Below, in pieces: positions 17,569 through 27,245 of a stretch of 64,000 bases of DNA. The position numbers and the translations under genes are program-made. The notes below the pieces were generated by a model. That model was not told the origin of the DNA and did no database searches. It was given only the letters and a program-made list of their open reading frames with translations. Each line of letters starts with the position of its first letter. The stretch's first letter is position 1. Location of the stretch: assembly GCA_016124195.1 (NCBI GenBank), contig WGOE01000002.1, positions 558,001 to 622,000 of the forward strand, given 5' to 3'. The stretch comes from a bacterium (lineage in GTDB: Bacteria > Pseudomonadota > Alphaproteobacteria > Rhodobacterales > Rhodobacteraceae).

Positions 17569-18969
17569 ATGATTCCGGTCGTGGGCTACAAGGGGCAGAA
17601 GGTTGCGGTACTGGGGCTCGGGCGTTCGGGCCTCGCCACGGCCGCGGCGCTGACCGCCGGCGGGGCCGAGCCCTTGTTGTGGGACGATGCCCCCGAGGCC
17701 CGGGCCCGGGCCGAGGCGCAGGGCCTGACCTGCACCGATCTGAACCGCGCCCGCGCGCTTGACGGCGTGGCCTGCCTGATCACCAGCCCCGGCATTCCCC
17801 ATCTTTATCCGGCCCCGAACAAGATCATCGCCCGCGCGCTCGATCTGGGCATCCCGGTCGACAACGATGTCAGCCTGTTCTTCCGCAGCTATGCCACCCA
17901 GGACTGGGACGGTTTCGATACCGCCCCCCGCGTCGTCTGCGTGACCGGCTCCAACGGCAAATCCACCACCACCGCGCTGATCCACCACATCCTGCACGAG
18001 GCCGGCCGCCCGACCCAGATGGGCGGCAACATCGGGCGCGGCGTCCTGGACCTTGACCCCGCGCGGGATGGCGAGGTCGTGGTGCTGGAGCTTTCCTCTT
18101 ACCAGACCGACCTTGCCCGCAGCCTGACGCCCGACATCGCCGTCTTCACCAATCTGTCGCCCGACCACATGGATCGTCACGGCGGCATGGGCGGCTATTT
18201 CGCGGCCAAGCGCCGGCTTTTCGCCGAAGGCGGGCCCGACCGCGCCGTGATCGGCGTGGACGAGGTCGAGGGCCGCTATCTTGCCAACCAGATGGCGCAG
18301 GGCCCGGGCGATGACCGGGTGATCCGCATCTCCTCGGGCCAGAAGCTTGAAGATTTCGGTTGGTCGGTCTTCGCCCGCAAGGGGTTCCTCGCCGAATGGC
18401 GGCGCGGCAAGCAGGCGGCCTCCATCGACCTGCGCGAGGTCAAGGGCCTGCCCGGCGCGCACAACCACCAGAACGCCTGCTGTGCCTATGCTGTCTGCCG
18501 CACGCTGGGCCTTGCCCCCAAGCTGATCGAAGAGGCGCTGCATTCCTTCGCCGGCCTGCCGCACCGCAGCCAGTTGGTGGGCGAGCGCGGCGGCGTGCGT
18601 TTCATCAACGACAGCAAGGCCACCAATGTCGACAGCGCCGCCAAGGCCTTGCAGGCCTTCGCGAAAATCCGATGGATCGCGGGCGGCCTTGGCAAGGAGG
18701 GCGGCATCAAGGGCCTCTTGCCCTTCGTGGGCTCGGTGCAGAAGGCCTATCTGATCGGCCATTCGGCCCGCGATTTCGCGCTCGAACTGGGCGATCTGCC
18801 GCATGAGATCTGCGAGACGATGGAGCGCGCCGTCACCGCCGCCGCCGCCGAAGCCGAGGCCGGAGAGGTCGTCCTTCTCGCCCCCGCCGCGGCCTCGTTC
18901 GACCAATATCCCAACTTCGAAAAACGCGGCGAGGATTTCACCGCCCGCGTCGCTGCCCTTCTGGGCTGA
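17569..18969 (+). CDS. murD: UDP-N-acetylmuramoyl-L-alanine--D-glutamate ligase
   Basis: Adds D-glutamate to UDP-MurNAc-L-Ala in the cytoplasm. The 466-residue protein starts at ATG 17569, [21 protein letters not shown]. The ATP-binding loop [11 protein letters not shown] sits near residue 125. [19 protein letters not shown] and the C-terminal [15 protein letters not shown] are standard Mur ligase segments. It heads the local part of the division and cell wall cluster; mraY, murF and murE are not upstream, where a divergent GNAT sits instead. The stop is followed at once by a run of 12 G. Confidence 0.97.
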   Translation: MIPVVGYKGQKVAVLGLGRSGLATAAALTAGGAEPLLWDDAPEARARAEAQGLTCTDLNRARALDGVACLITSPGIPHLYPAPNKIIARALDLGIPVDNDVSLFFRSYATQDWDGFDTAPRVVCVTGSNGKSTTTALIHHILHEAGRPTQMGGNIGRGVLDLDPARDGEVVVLELSSYQTDLARSLTPDIAVFTNLSPDHMDRHGGMGGYFAAKRRLFAEGGPDRAVIGVDEVEGRYLANQMAQGPGDDRVIRISSGQKLEDFGWSVFARKGFLAEWRRGKQAASIDLREVKGLPGAHNHQNACCAYAVCRTLGLAPKLIEEALHSFAGLPHRSQLVGERGGVRFINDSKATNVDSAAKALQAFAKIRWIAGGLGKEGGIKGLLPFVGSVQKAYLIGHSARDFALELGDLPHEICETMERAVTAAAAEAEAGEVVLLAPAAASFDQYPNFEKRGEDFTARVAALLG

Positions 18970-18981
18970 GGGGGGGGGGGG
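18970..18981 (+). repeat. 12-base G homopolymer
   Basis: A run of G12 begins at the last base of the murD TGA stop. A second G12 run occurs at 41270-41281. Exact length may be unreliable in assembly. The remaining spacer to 19212 contains degenerate CC(A/C)GACCGCCC repeats (about 19115-19175). Confidence 0.8.
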
Positions 18982-19212
18982 CGGACGGAATGGAACGCAA
19001 GCCTGGATCCGGCGGATCATGTGACCCCTCTGTCGGCCCGGGACCTGACCGGCGAGGGCTTGTGCCCTCAAGACTTGATGACCCGCCGGCCCATCGGCTT
19101 GCCCGCAGCCCCTCCCCAGACCGCCCCGGCTCCTGACCGCCCCGTCCCCAGACCGCCCTCCCCAGACCGCCCCTCCCGTGACTGCCCCTCCGCTGACTGA
19201 CAGGAGCTTCCC

Positions 19213-19680
19213 ATGCAAGGCCACTGCACCTGCAACGCCGTCACCTACCGTCTGACCAAACGGCCCCTCTTCACCCATTGCTGCCACTGCACCTGGTGCC
19301 AGCGCGAGACGGGATCGGCCTTCGCCCTGAACGCCATGATCGAAACCGAATGCCTTTCGCTCACCGGCCCGGTCGATGAGATCGTCACCCCCTCGGCCTC
19401 AGGCAAGGGCCAGATCATCCTGCGCTGTCAGCTCTGCAAGGTGGCGCTCTGCAGCCATTACGCCGGGGCGGGGCGGGCCATGGCCTTTGTCCGGGTCGGC
19501 ACGCTCGACGATCCCGCCGCCTGCCCGCCCGACATCCATATCTTCACCTCGACCAAACTGCCCTGGGTCACCCTCGATCCAAGCCTGCCCATCCTGCCCG
19601 AATATTACGACCGCAAGGTCTATTGGCCAAAGGAAAGCCTCGACCGCCGCGCGGCCCTTCTGGCCCGGATCGCGCAATAA
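19213..19680 (+). CDS. GFA (glutathione-dependent formaldehyde-activating) family protein
   Basis: A 155-residue zinc protein of the GFA/CENP-V fold. Cysteine sets are visible at residues 5-7 (CTC), 23-29 (CCHCTWC) and 76-79 (CQLC), which are the metal-binding groups of the family. Some members were reported to condense formaldehyde with glutathione, but most have unknown function, so no reaction is assigned. The start has a CAGGAGC ribosome-binding site. Its position between murD and ftsW interrupts the usual adjacent murD-ftsW order. Confidence 0.88.
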   Translation: MQGHCTCNAVTYRLTKRPLFTHCCHCTWCQRETGSAFALNAMIETECLSLTGPVDEIVTPSASGKGQIILRCQLCKVALCSHYAGAGRAMAFVRVGTLDDPAACPPDIHIFTSTKLPWVTLDPSLPILPEYYDRKVYWPKESLDRRAALLARIAQ

Positions 19681-19769
19681 CCCGCAGTAACCCGCAATAA
19701 CCCCGTGTCCTGCGCCCAAATTCCCGCGCGGCAGGCTCGGGCCCGTCAAGGGCGCGCGGCCAGACCGGG

Positions 19770-19796
19770 GTAGGATGGGCAATCTGCCCATCTTGC
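19770..19796. repeat. GATGGGCA palindrome, unit 2 (A orientation)
   Basis: GTAGGATGGGCAATCTGC followed by CCATCTTG. It is the reverse complement, apart from flanks, of the B-orientation units. It sits 90 bases after the GFA stop and about 107 bases before ftsW. Just upstream (19678-19703) are short direct repeats of TAACCCGCA. Confidence 0.85.
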
Positions 19797-19903
19797 GGGG
19801 CAGGGGGCCAAATCCAGCTAGCCAGCCCTGCCGACTTGGGCTAATCTAAGCTGTGATCCGGGATCAACCCGGACGCATCGGCAGTCAGGCAAGCAGGCGA
19901 TCC

Positions 19904-21067
19904 ATGACAGAAATGGTCTACGGCTCGATGCCCTCACGGGCGCGGGAACCGGTTCTTCCGCGCTGGTGGCGCACCATCGACAAGCTGACGCTGACCGCCA
20001 TCCTGGCCCTCTTCGGCCTCGGCATGCTGCTGGGCCTGGCCGCCTCGGTGCCGCTGGCCAGCCGCAACGGTCTGCCGCCCTTCTACTATGTCCAGCGCGA
20101 GGCGGTCTTCGGCCTTCTCGCCATGATCACGATGTTCGGCTTTTCCATGCTTTCGCCGCTCGCGATCCGTCGCATCGGCGTCCTGGGCTTTGCCTGCGCC
20201 TTTGTGGCGCTGATCTGCCTGCCGTTCCTCGGCACCGACTTCGGCAAGGGCGCCGTGCGCTGGTATTCGCTGGGCTTCGTCTCGTTCCAGCCGTCCGAGT
20301 TTCTCAAGCCCGGCTTCATGATCGTCACCGCCTGGCTCATGGCCTCGGCGATGGAGGTCAACGGCCCGCCCGGCAAGCTGTTCTCCTTCGGGCTTCTGGT
20401 CATCATCGTGGGCTTTCTTGCGACCCAGCCCGATTTCGGCCAGACCATGCTTTGCATCTTCGGCTGGGGCGTCATCTATTTCGTGGCCGGCGCGCGGATG
20501 AGCCTGATCGCGGGCATCATCGCCCTTCTGAGCTTTGGCGGCAATTTCGCCTATCACCACTCGCAGCACTTCGCCCGCCGCATCGACGGGTTCCTCAACG
20601 CCGATGTCGATCCGCGCAGCCAGATCGGCTATGCCACCAACGCCATCCAGGAGGGCGGCTTCTTCGGCGTGGGCGTCGGCAACGGCCAGGTCAAATGGAC
20701 CCTGCCCGACGCGCATACCGACTTCATCATCGCGGTCGCGGCCGAGGAATACGGGCTGATCCTGGTCCTCGTCATCATCGGGCTTTACTGCACCATCGTG
20801 ATGCGCAGCCTCCTGCGCCTGCAGCGCGAACGAGACCCCTTCGTCCGCCTTGCGGGCACCGGCCTCGCCTGCATCTTCGGCGTGCAGGCCATGATCAACA
20901 TCGGCGTGGCGGTGCGGCTTCTGCCGGCCAAGGGGATGACGCTGCCCTTCGTGTCTTATGGCGGGTCGTCGGTCATCGCGGCGGGCATCACGGTGGGCAT
21001 GCTTCTGGCGCTGACCCGGACCCGGCCCCAGGGCGAAATCGGCGACCTCTTCAAACGGGGCCGATAG
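19904..21067 (+). CDS. ftsW: cell division protein FtsW (septal peptidoglycan polymerase)
   Basis: A SEDS-family polytopic inner-membrane glycosyltransferase that polymerises lipid II at the septum with FtsI. The 387-residue protein starts at ATG 19904; an upstream in-frame ATG at 19853 would add 17 residues without a better ribosome-binding site. About ten membrane segments are visible. Family signatures include FQPSEFLK near residue 129, LPDAHTDFI near residue 268 and the C-terminal [10 protein letters not shown]. Only 2 bases separate it from murG, so the two are coupled. Confidence 0.96.
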   Translation: MTEMVYGSMPSRAREPVLPRWWRTIDKLTLTAILALFGLGMLLGLAASVPLASRNGLPPFYYVQREAVFGLLAMITMFGFSMLSPLAIRRIGVLGFACAFVALICLPFLGTDFGKGAVRWYSLGFVSFQPSEFLKPGFMIVTAWLMASAMEVNGPPGKLFSFGLLVIIVGFLATQPDFGQTMLCIFGWGVIYFVAGARMSLIAGIIALLSFGGNFAYHHSQHFARRIDGFLNADVDPRSQIGYATNAIQEGGFFGVGVGNGQVKWTLPDAHTDFIIAVAAEEYGLILVLVIIGLYCTIVMRSLLRLQRERDPFVRLAGTGLACIFGVQAMINIGVAVRLLPAKGMTLPFVSYGGSSVIAAGITVGMLLALTRTRPQGEIGDLFKRGR

Positions 21068-21069
21068 GC

Positions 21070-22164
21070 ATGGGCAAGGCGCCCCTTCTTCTGATTGCGG
21101 CGGGCGGCACCGGGGGGCACATGTTCCCCGCGCAGGCCCTGGCCGAGGCGATGGTGGCCAAGGGCTGGCGCGTCCGCCTGTCCACCGATGCGCGCGGCGC
21201 CCGCTATGCCGGCAATTTCCCCGAAGCCGTGGAGCGTGTCGTCCTGTCCTCGGCCACCTTTGCGCGCGGCGGCCTGCTGGCGCGCGCGCTGGTGCCCCTG
21301 CGCATCGCGGGCGGCGTCCTGTCGGCGCTGATGCAGTTGCGCCGCGACCCGCCCGCCGTCGTCATTGGCTTTGGCGGCTATCCCACCATCCCGGCCCTTG
21401 CGGCGGCCTGGCTGCTTGGCCTGCCGCGGATGATCCATGAACAGAACGGCGTCCTCGGCCGCGTGAACGAGGTCTTCGCCTCCCGCGTCCAAAAGGTCGC
21501 CTGCGGCACCTGGCCCACCCGCCTGCCCGAGGGCGTCACGGGCGATCCCGTCGGCAACCCGGTCCGCCAGGCCGTCCTGGACCGCGCCGGCGCGCCCTAT
21601 ATCCCGCCGGGCGATTATCCGATGAGCGTTGTGGTAATCGGCGGCAGCCAGGGCGCGCGCGTCCTGTCCGATCTGGTCCCTGCCGCCTTCGCGGCCCTGC
21701 CAGATGCGCTGAAATCCCTGCTGCGCATCGCCCATCAGGCCCGCGCCGAGGATCATGACCGTGTCGTCGCAGCCTATGCCGCCGGCGGTGTCTCGGCCGA
21801 GGTCGCGGCCTTCTTCACCGACATCCCGCGTCGCCTGTCCGAGGCGCAACTGGTCATCTCGCGCTCCGGCGCCTCCTCGATCGCAGACATCTCCGTGATC
21901 GGCCGCCCGGCGATCCTGATCCCTTATGCCGCGGCCACGGGCGACCACCAGACCGCCAATGCCCAGGGCCTGACCGAGGCGCAGGCCGCCGTGACCCTGG
22001 CCGAAACCGGCCTTGACGCCGCCCGCCTGACCCGCGAAATCGAAGCCATCCTGACCGCCCCCGAACGCGCCGAACAGATGGCCTCGGCCGCCCGCGCGCA
22101 GGGCCGTCCCGATGCCACCATCCGCCTCGCCTCTCTGGTCGAAGCCCTAGCCGGAACCGCATGA
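21070..22164 (+). CDS. murG: UDP-GlcNAc:undecaprenyl-PP-MurNAc-pentapeptide GlcNAc transferase
   Basis: Makes lipid II from lipid I on the cytoplasmic face of the membrane. The 364-residue GT-B enzyme has the N-terminal glycine-rich loop [17 protein letters not shown] (residues 9-25), [24 protein letters not shown], and the C-domain nucleotide-binding segments [13 protein letters not shown] and [11 protein letters not shown]. All are intact. The stop overlaps the murC start (ATGATGA). Confidence 0.97.
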   Translation: MGKAPLLLIAAGGTGGHMFPAQALAEAMVAKGWRVRLSTDARGARYAGNFPEAVERVVLSSATFARGGLLARALVPLRIAGGVLSALMQLRRDPPAVVIGFGGYPTIPALAAAWLLGLPRMIHEQNGVLGRVNEVFASRVQKVACGTWPTRLPEGVTGDPVGNPVRQAVLDRAGAPYIPPGDYPMSVVVIGGSQGARVLSDLVPAAFAALPDALKSLLRIAHQARAEDHDRVVAAYAAGGVSAEVAAFFTDIPRRLSEAQLVISRSGASSIADISVIGRPAILIPYAAATGDHQTANAQGLTEAQAAVTLAETGLDAARLTREIEAILTAPERAEQMASAARAQGRPDATIRLASLVEALAGTA

Positions 22165-23576
22165 TGAACGCCACCAAACTGCCCATGGAACTTGGCCCCA
22201 TCCATTTCGTCGGCATCGGCGGCATCGGCATGTCGGGCATTGCCGAAGTGCTGATGACGCTGGGCTACCGGGTCCAGGGGTCCGATGCGCGCGCCTCAAG
22301 GATCACCGACCGGCTGGTGACGCTGGGCGCCACGTTCTTCGAGGGCCAAAGGGCCGAAAACATCGGCGAAGCGGCGGTGGTCGTGATCTCGTCTGCCATC
22401 AAGAAGGGCAACCCGGAACTGGAAGAGGCGCGCCGCCGCCAGTTGCCCGTCGTGCGCCGCGCCGAAATGCTGGCCGAACTGATGCGCCTGAAATCCAACG
22501 TGGCCATCGCCGGGACCCATGGCAAGACCACGACCACGACCATGGTCGCCACCCTGCTCGACAAGGGCGGGTTTGACCCGACCGTGATCAACGGCGGCGT
22601 GATCCACGCCTATGGGTCGAACGCGCGGGCGGGTGCGGGCGAATGGATGGTGGTCGAGGCGGATGAATCCGACGGCAGCTTCAACCGCCTGCCCGCCACC
22701 ATCGCCATCGTCACCAACATCGACCCCGAGCATATGGAGCACTGGGGCACCTTCGATGCGCTGCGCAAAGGCTTCTTCGACTTCGTCTCGAACGTGCCTT
22801 TCTATGGTCTGGCGGTCTGCTGCACCGACCATCCCGAGGTGCAGGCGCTGGTGGGCCGCGTCACCGACCGGCGCATCGTGACCTTCGGCTTCAACGCCCA
22901 GGCCGATGTGCGCGCCGTCAATCTGGTGCACGAGGCCGGCCGGACCCGCTTTGACGTGGTGCTGCAGAACGAAGAGGGCAAGCCCGTGATCGAGGGCTGC
23001 ACCCTGCCGATGCCGGGCGATCACAACGTGTCGAACTCGCTGGCGGCCATCGCGGTCGCGCGTCACCTGGGCATGCGGCGCGAAGAAATCCGCGAGGCGC
23101 TGGCCGCCTTCGAAGGCGTCAACCGCCGCTTCACCAAGGTGGCCGAGGTGAACGGCGTCACCATCATCGACGACTATGGCCACCACCCGGTAGAGATCGC
23201 CGCCGTCCTGAGGGCCGCGCGGCAAGCCATCGCCGGGGTGCCCGGGGCGCGCGTCATCGCCATCCACCAGCCGCACCGCTACACGCGGCTGCATTCGCTG
23301 TTCGAGGACTTCTGCACCTGCTTCAACGAGGCCGACGTGGCCGCCATCGCCGATGTTTATGCGGCGGGCGAGGATCCGATCCCCGGCGTCTCGCGCGATG
23401 ACCTCGTGGCGGGCCTGATCGCGCATGGTCACCGCCATGCCCGCGCGCTGCTGGACGAGGCCGACCTGACACGCCTCGTGCGGGAACAGGCGCGGCCCGG
23501 CGATCTGGTGGTCTGCCTTGGCGCGGGGTCGATCTCGGCCTGGGCCAATGCGCTGCCCGCCAAGTTGGGCGCCTGA
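22161..23576 (+). CDS. murC: UDP-N-acetylmuramate--L-alanine ligase
   Basis: Adds L-alanine to UDP-MurNAc, the first amino acid of the stem peptide. The protein has 471 residues from ATG 22161, with ATG 22164 as an alternative. The N-terminal Rossmann segment is [17 protein letters not shown]. The ATP loop [11 protein letters not shown] is near residue 115, EADESDGSF is the Mg/ATP segment, and [10 protein letters not shown] and HQPHRYTR close the C-terminal domain. It is coupled to murG; ten bases after the stop is a small palindrome. Confidence 0.97.
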   Translation: MMNATKLPMELGPIHFVGIGGIGMSGIAEVLMTLGYRVQGSDARASRITDRLVTLGATFFEGQRAENIGEAAVVVISSAIKKGNPELEEARRRQLPVVRRAEMLAELMRLKSNVAIAGTHGKTTTTTMVATLLDKGGFDPTVINGGVIHAYGSNARAGAGEWMVVEADESDGSFNRLPATIAIVTNIDPEHMEHWGTFDALRKGFFDFVSNVPFYGLAVCCTDHPEVQALVGRVTDRRIVTFGFNAQADVRAVNLVHEAGRTRFDVVLQNEEGKPVIEGCTLPMPGDHNVSNSLAAIAVARHLGMRREEIREALAAFEGVNRRFTKVAEVNGVTIIDDYGHHPVEIAAVLRAARQAIAGVPGARVIAIHQPHRYTRLHSLFEDFCTCFNEADVAAIADVYAAGEDPIPGVSRDDLVAGLIAHGHRHARALLDEADLTRLVREQARPGDLVVCLGAGSISAWANALPAKLGA

Positions 23577-23585
23577 CCCGCCCGC

Positions 23586-23604
23586 CCGAATTTTCTGCGA
23601 AAAT
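23586..23604. repeat. GAATTTTCTGCGAAAATTC palindrome, copy 1
   Basis: A 19-base palindrome (GAATTTTC-TGC-GAAAATTC) 10 bases after murC. Its exact reverse complement occurs at 41123-41141. A second stem, CGCGAAAAAGCC-TCA-GGCTTTCCGCG, follows around 23619-23646. Together they could form a terminator region for murC, although the downstream genes are in the same direction. Confidence 0.8.
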
Positions 23605-23744
23605 TCCAGCCCCGGCCTGCCGCGAAAAAGCCTCAGGCTTTCCGCGCCAAGGCCCGCTTCGCCTGGCATCTTGCCAAGATGCGGGGAACGGGCGCGAGGA
23701 TATGCCTGCACCCGTTGCACGTGTCGCCTCTTTCAGGATGTCCC

Positions 23745-24029
23745 ATGTCCCCCCTTGTCTTCGGAGCCCTCTGGGTCATCGCCGCCGCCGTCACGGCCAT
23801 GTTGCCGATGCGGGCGCAGATGGTGCCGGGCCTGAGCCTTCTGGTCGCGGCGCCGGTGCTTCTGGTCTGGATCGGCGTGACCCATGGCTTTGTCTGGCTG
23901 GCTGCGGGGCTTTTCGCCTTGCTGTCGATGTTCCGTCGGCCCTTGAACTATTTTGCCCGCAAGGCGCTTGGCCTGCCACTGCCCGAACTGCCGCCCGAAC
24001 TGCGCCCGCAACCGAGAGAGCCGCAATGA
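23745..24029 (+). CDS. DUF2484 family membrane protein (first copy)
   Basis: A 94-residue membrane protein from ATG 23745 with AGGA 7 bases upstream. Two to three hydrophobic segments are visible (LVFGALWVIAAAVTAMLP; GLSLLVAAPVLLVWIGV; FVWLAAGLFALLSMF). They are followed by RRPLNYFARKALGLPLP and a proline-rich tail. DUF2484 proteins are typical of Rhodobacteraceae and often lie between murC and murB; function unknown. Its stop overlaps the next start (ATGA). The neighbourhood suggests an envelope role, but that is only inference. Confidence 0.8.
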   Translation: MSPLVFGALWVIAAAVTAMLPMRAQMVPGLSLLVAAPVLLVWIGVTHGFVWLAAGLFALLSMFRRPLNYFARKALGLPLPELPPELRPQPREPQ

Positions 24030-24271
24030 CCACCACGATCCTTGCCCTTTTTTGGCTGATCCTGGCCAACCTGATCGCGATGCTGCCCTCGCGCGATCAT
24101 CACTGGCGCGCGGCCTATGTGCTCATGTCTCTTGGCCTGCCGCTGGCCGTTTGCCTTTATCAGGCGCGCGGCCTGTCCTGGACCCTGGCCTTCCTGCTCG
24201 CCGCCGCCTCGATCCTGCGCTGGCCGCTTTACCATGCCTGGCGCTGGATGCGGGGGGTGGTTGGGCGCTGA
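24026..24271 (+). CDS. DUF2484 family membrane protein (second copy)
   Basis: An 81-residue protein translationally coupled to the preceding gene by an ATGA overlap. It has the same layout: a hydrophobic N-terminal segment (ILALFWLILANLIAMLPSRD), a second segment (YVLMSLGLPLAVCLYQ), a third (LAFLLAAASILRWPLY) and a basic C-terminus. The shared LPxR after the first segment and RWPLY/RRPLNY near the end suggest that the two genes are paralogues from a tandem duplication. Function unknown. Confidence 0.78.
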   Translation: MTTTILALFWLILANLIAMLPSRDHHWRAAYVLMSLGLPLAVCLYQARGLSWTLAFLLAAASILRWPLYHAWRWMRGVVGR

Positions 24272-24366
24272 GCCCACGATCCGTCTGCCGCAGGACAGGG
24301 CAATCCGGTGCGTGTTTCGGGTCGGCGCAGGCAAAGCTTGAGATTTGCTGAACGGCGCGCGCGTGG

Positions 24367-24415
24367 AGACGAAAGGAAGACGGAAAGAAGACGCACAGAA
24401 GACGCACAGAAGACG
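24367..24415 (+). repeat. 11-bp phased AGACG array upstream of murB
   Basis: Five AGACG motifs start at 24367, 24378, 24389, 24400 and 24411, exactly 11 bases apart. Units follow AGACG-N3-(A/G)GA; two are identical (AGACGCACAGA). The array ends 70 bases before murB. Two pieces of it, GCGCGTGGAGACGAA (24359-24373) and GAAGACGGAAAGAAGACGC (24376-24394), recur in the tex/tldD spacer, the second on the other strand. Confidence 0.85.
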
Positions 24416-24485
24416 GCGGCTCGAGGGCGGTCGGCCCCGGCGCCCGCATCTTGCGCGGCGGCCGGACTGCCGCTAGCAAGACGCC

Positions 24486-25412
24486 ATGCAGAGCCTTCCC
24501 ACCCCCCGCGGCACCCTGACGCCGGACCGTTCGCTGGCCGATCTGACCTGGCTTCGGGTCGGCGGGCCGGCGGATTGGCTTTTCCAGCCGGCCGATGAGC
24601 AGGATCTCGCGCAGTTCCTCGGCGCGCTCGACCCCGGCATTCCGGTCTTTCCGATGGGCGTGGGGTCCAACCTCATCGTGCGCGACGGCGGGCTGCGCGC
24701 GGTGGTGATCCGGCTGGGGCGCGGGTTCAATTCTATTGAAATTCAAGGCGATAGGGTGATAGCGGGGGCCGCGGCGCTGGATGCCCATGTGGCGCGGCGC
24801 GCGGCTGAGGCGGGTTTGGATCTGACCTTCCTGCGCACCATTCCCGGCACGATCGGCGGCGCGGTCCGGATGAATGCGGGCTGTTATGGGTCCTATGTGA
24901 AGGACCACCTGGTCGAAATCCGCCTCCTGACCCGCACGGGAGAGGCGCTGACCCTGCCTGCCGCGGCGCTGGACCTGGCCTACCGCCAGTCGCATCTGCC
25001 GGAAGGTGCCGTGATCGTCCAAGCGGTTTTCCGCGCATCCCATGGTGATCCGGCGGCGCTTGACCACAAGATGCAGGATCAGATCGCAAAACGCGATGCC
25101 AGCCAGCCCACCAGGGACCGCTCGGCCGGGTCGACCTTTCGCAACCCGGTCGGCCATTCCTCGACGGGCCGGGCGGATGACAGCCACGAGCTCAAGGCCT
25201 GGAAGGTGATCGACGACGCCGGAATGCGCGGCGCGCGGCTTGGCGGGGCGCAGATGTCGCCCATGCATTCCAACTTCCTGATCAACACCGGAGGGGCGAC
25301 TGCCGCCGATCTGGAAAATCTTGGGGAAGAGGTGCGAAAAAAGGTTTTCCAAGACTCCGGGATCAGGTTAGAGTGGGAAATCATGCGCGTCGGCGAACCG
25401 GCGGCAAAATAA
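24486..25412 (+). CDS. murB: UDP-N-acetylenolpyruvoylglucosamine reductase
   Basis: FAD-dependent reduction of UDP-GlcNAc-enolpyruvate to UDP-MurNAc. The 308-residue protein has [15 protein letters not shown] (about residues 21-35), [10 protein letters not shown] and [15 protein letters not shown] for FAD and substrate binding. It has the catalytic serine segment SAGSTFRNP and a C-terminal glutamate within EIMRVG. This is the short (type II-like) layout usual in alphaproteobacteria. The ribosome-binding site is weak. It follows the AGACG array and precedes ddl by about 34 bases. Confidence 0.96.
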   Translation: MQSLPTPRGTLTPDRSLADLTWLRVGGPADWLFQPADEQDLAQFLGALDPGIPVFPMGVGSNLIVRDGGLRAVVIRLGRGFNSIEIQGDRVIAGAAALDAHVARRAAEAGLDLTFLRTIPGTIGGAVRMNAGCYGSYVKDHLVEIRLLTRTGEALTLPAAALDLAYRQSHLPEGAVIVQAVFRASHGDPAALDHKMQDQIAKRDASQPTRDRSAGSTFRNPVGHSSTGRADDSHELKAWKVIDDAGMRGARLGGAQMSPMHSNFLINTGGATAADLENLGEEVRKKVFQDSGIRLEWEIMRVGEPAAK

Positions 25413-25446
25413 CAAGAAAACCGGCGTTAGTCCGGCTGAGGCAGTG

Positions 25447-26367
25447 ATGGTGGGCAAGCTTGCAGGCGCAGGCTCCCGCGTGGCGGTACTGATGGGTGGG
25501 CTTTCCGCAGAGCGGGAGGTTTCGCTTTCGTCGGGGCATGAATGTGCCAAGGCCTTGCGGGTGGCAGGTTATGACGTGGTCGAGCTTGACGCCGGCCGCG
25601 ATCTTGCCGCGCGCCTGATCGAGGCGCAACCCGCCGTTGTTTTCAATGCCTTGCATGGCCGTTGGGGCGAGGACGGCTGCGTGCAGGGCCTTCTGGAATG
25701 GCTGGCCATCCCCTATACCCATTCGGGCGTCCTGGCCTCGGCGCTGGCGATGGACAAGGCGCGCGCCAAGGCGGCCTTCACGGCGGCGGGCCTGCCCACG
25801 GTCGCCTCGGTCCTGCGCCTGCGCGAAGAGGTCGAGGCGCATCACGTCCTGCCCCCGCCCTATGTGGTCAAGCCCAACAACGAGGGCTCTTCGGTCGGCG
25901 TCTATATCGTCCACCCCGGATCGAACGCGCCACGTCTTGCCGCCTCGATGCCGGAAATCGTCATGGTCGAAACCTATGCGCCGGGGCGGGAACTGACCGT
26001 GGCTGTGCTGGGCGAGCGGGCACTGGGGGTGACCGACATCCTGACCGACGGCTGGTATGACTATGATGCCAAATATAAAATTGGCGGCAGCCGGCACGAA
26101 TTTCCGGCAAATATCCCCTCCGAGATTGCCGCGGCCTGCCTTGACTATGCCCTGCGCGCGCATCGGGCGCTGGGGTGCCGTGGCCTCAGCCGCACCGATT
26201 TCCGCTGGGACGAGGCGCGCGGGCTGGACGGGTTGATCCTGCTTGAGACCAACACCCAGCCGGGCATGACGCCGACCTCGCTCGCCCCCGAACAGGCGGC
26301 GCATTCGGGCCTGTCCTTTCCCGAACTTTGCACCTGGATCGTGGAGGATGCCTCATGCAATCGCTAG
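25447..26367 (+). CDS. ddl: D-alanine--D-alanine ligase
   Basis: An ATP-grasp enzyme that joins two D-alanines for the pentapeptide terminus. It has 306 residues from ATG 25447; GTG 25444 is possible, but the TGAGG site fits the ATG better. The N-terminal segment is [17 protein letters not shown], with [12 protein letters not shown] in the same lobe. ATP-grasp segments are [15 protein letters not shown] and [14 protein letters not shown]. It overlaps the start of ftsQ by 13 bases. Confidence 0.97.
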   Translation: MVGKLAGAGSRVAVLMGGLSAEREVSLSSGHECAKALRVAGYDVVELDAGRDLAARLIEAQPAVVFNALHGRWGEDGCVQGLLEWLAIPYTHSGVLASALAMDKARAKAAFTAAGLPTVASVLRLREEVEAHHVLPPPYVVKPNNEGSSVGVYIVHPGSNAPRLAASMPEIVMVETYAPGRELTVAVLGERALGVTDILTDGWYDYDAKYKIGGSRHEFPANIPSEIAAACLDYALRAHRALGCRGLSRTDFRWDEARGLDGLILLETNTQPGMTPTSLAPEQAAHSGLSFPELCTWIVEDASCNR

Positions 26368-27245
26368 GCCGCGCCTTGCCCCTGCGCCGCGATCCGGCGC
26401 CCTCGCGCTGGGCCTATCGGATGCAGCGCCTGTGGCTGACGCCGCTCTTCCGCGTCACGATGCGGGTCGGGATGCCGGCGTTTTTCGTGGTCCTGGCCAT
26501 GGGGATCTATCTGTCGGATGCCAACCGGCGCGAGGCCTTCGCCAATTTCGCCGTGGCCACCAAAGAGAAGGTGACCGAACGGCCGATGTTCATGGTCAAC
26601 CTGCTGTCGATCGACGGTGCCTCGCCCGAACTGGCCGATGCGGTGCGCCGCAAGCTGAATCTGCAACTGCCGCAATCCTCGCTGACGCTGGATCTGAACG
26701 CGGTGCGCGCCCACGCCGAAGAGCTGGACGCGGTGGACAGCGCCGTGGTGCGGCTGGGGGCGGGCAACGTCCTGCAGGTCACGATTTCCGAACGCCAGCC
26801 CGCCTGGGTCTGGCGCACCGGGCATGGGCTTATGCTTCTGGATGCCACGGGTCACCGGATTGCCGGTCTGGCTGCGCGCGATGACCGGGCGGACCTGCCC
26901 CTGGTCGCCGGAGAGGGCGCCGATCAGGCGGTGGCCGAGGCGAAGACGATCCTCGCCGCCGCCCGGCCCTGGGCTTCGCGCATCCGCGGTCTGGTGCGGA
27001 TCAGCGACCGGCGCTGGGACCTGGTGCTGGATCGCGATCAGCGCATCCTTCTGCCGGCCGACGATCCGATTGGCGCGGTCGAGGGGCTCATCGCGCTCGA
27101 CAAGGCCGAAAACATTCTGGCCCGCGATCTGACCGTGGTCGATCTGCGCAATCCCCTGCGCCCCGTGCTTCGCCTTGCCCAGCCCGCCCTTGCCGCCTTG
27201 CGTCAGGCCCAGGGCCTCAAAATTTCGCCGGAGTCCAAATCATGA
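26355..27245 (+). CDS. ftsQ: cell division protein FtsQ
   Basis: A bitopic membrane protein of the divisome. It has 296 residues from ATG 26355, with GGAGG 8 bases upstream inside ddl. A cytoplasmic basic N-terminus is followed by a single membrane segment near residues 39-54 ([16 protein letters not shown]). The periplasmic POTRA domain (about 77-145, [21 protein letters not shown]) and the beta domain come next, including [21 protein letters not shown]. Its stop overlaps the ftsA start (ATGA). Confidence 0.94.
   Translation: MQSLGRALPLRRDPAPSRWAYRMQRLWLTPLFRVTMRVGMPAFFVVLAMGIYLSDANRREAFANFAVATKEKVTERPMFMVNLLSIDGASPELADAVRRKLNLQLPQSSLTLDLNAVRAHAEELDAVDSAVVRLGAGNVLQVTISERQPAWVWRTGHGLMLLDATGHRIAGLAARDDRADLPLVAGEGADQAVAEAKTILAAARPWASRIRGLVRISDRRWDLVLDRDQRILLPADDPIGAVEGLIALDKAENILARDLTVVDLRNPLRPVLRLAQPALAALRQAQGLKISPESKS

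Noticed and set aside
26105-26120. GCAAATATCCCC resembling the AAATATCCC motif
   Set aside because: It lies inside the ddl coding region and lacks the TTCAT box at the fixed distance; taken as chance.
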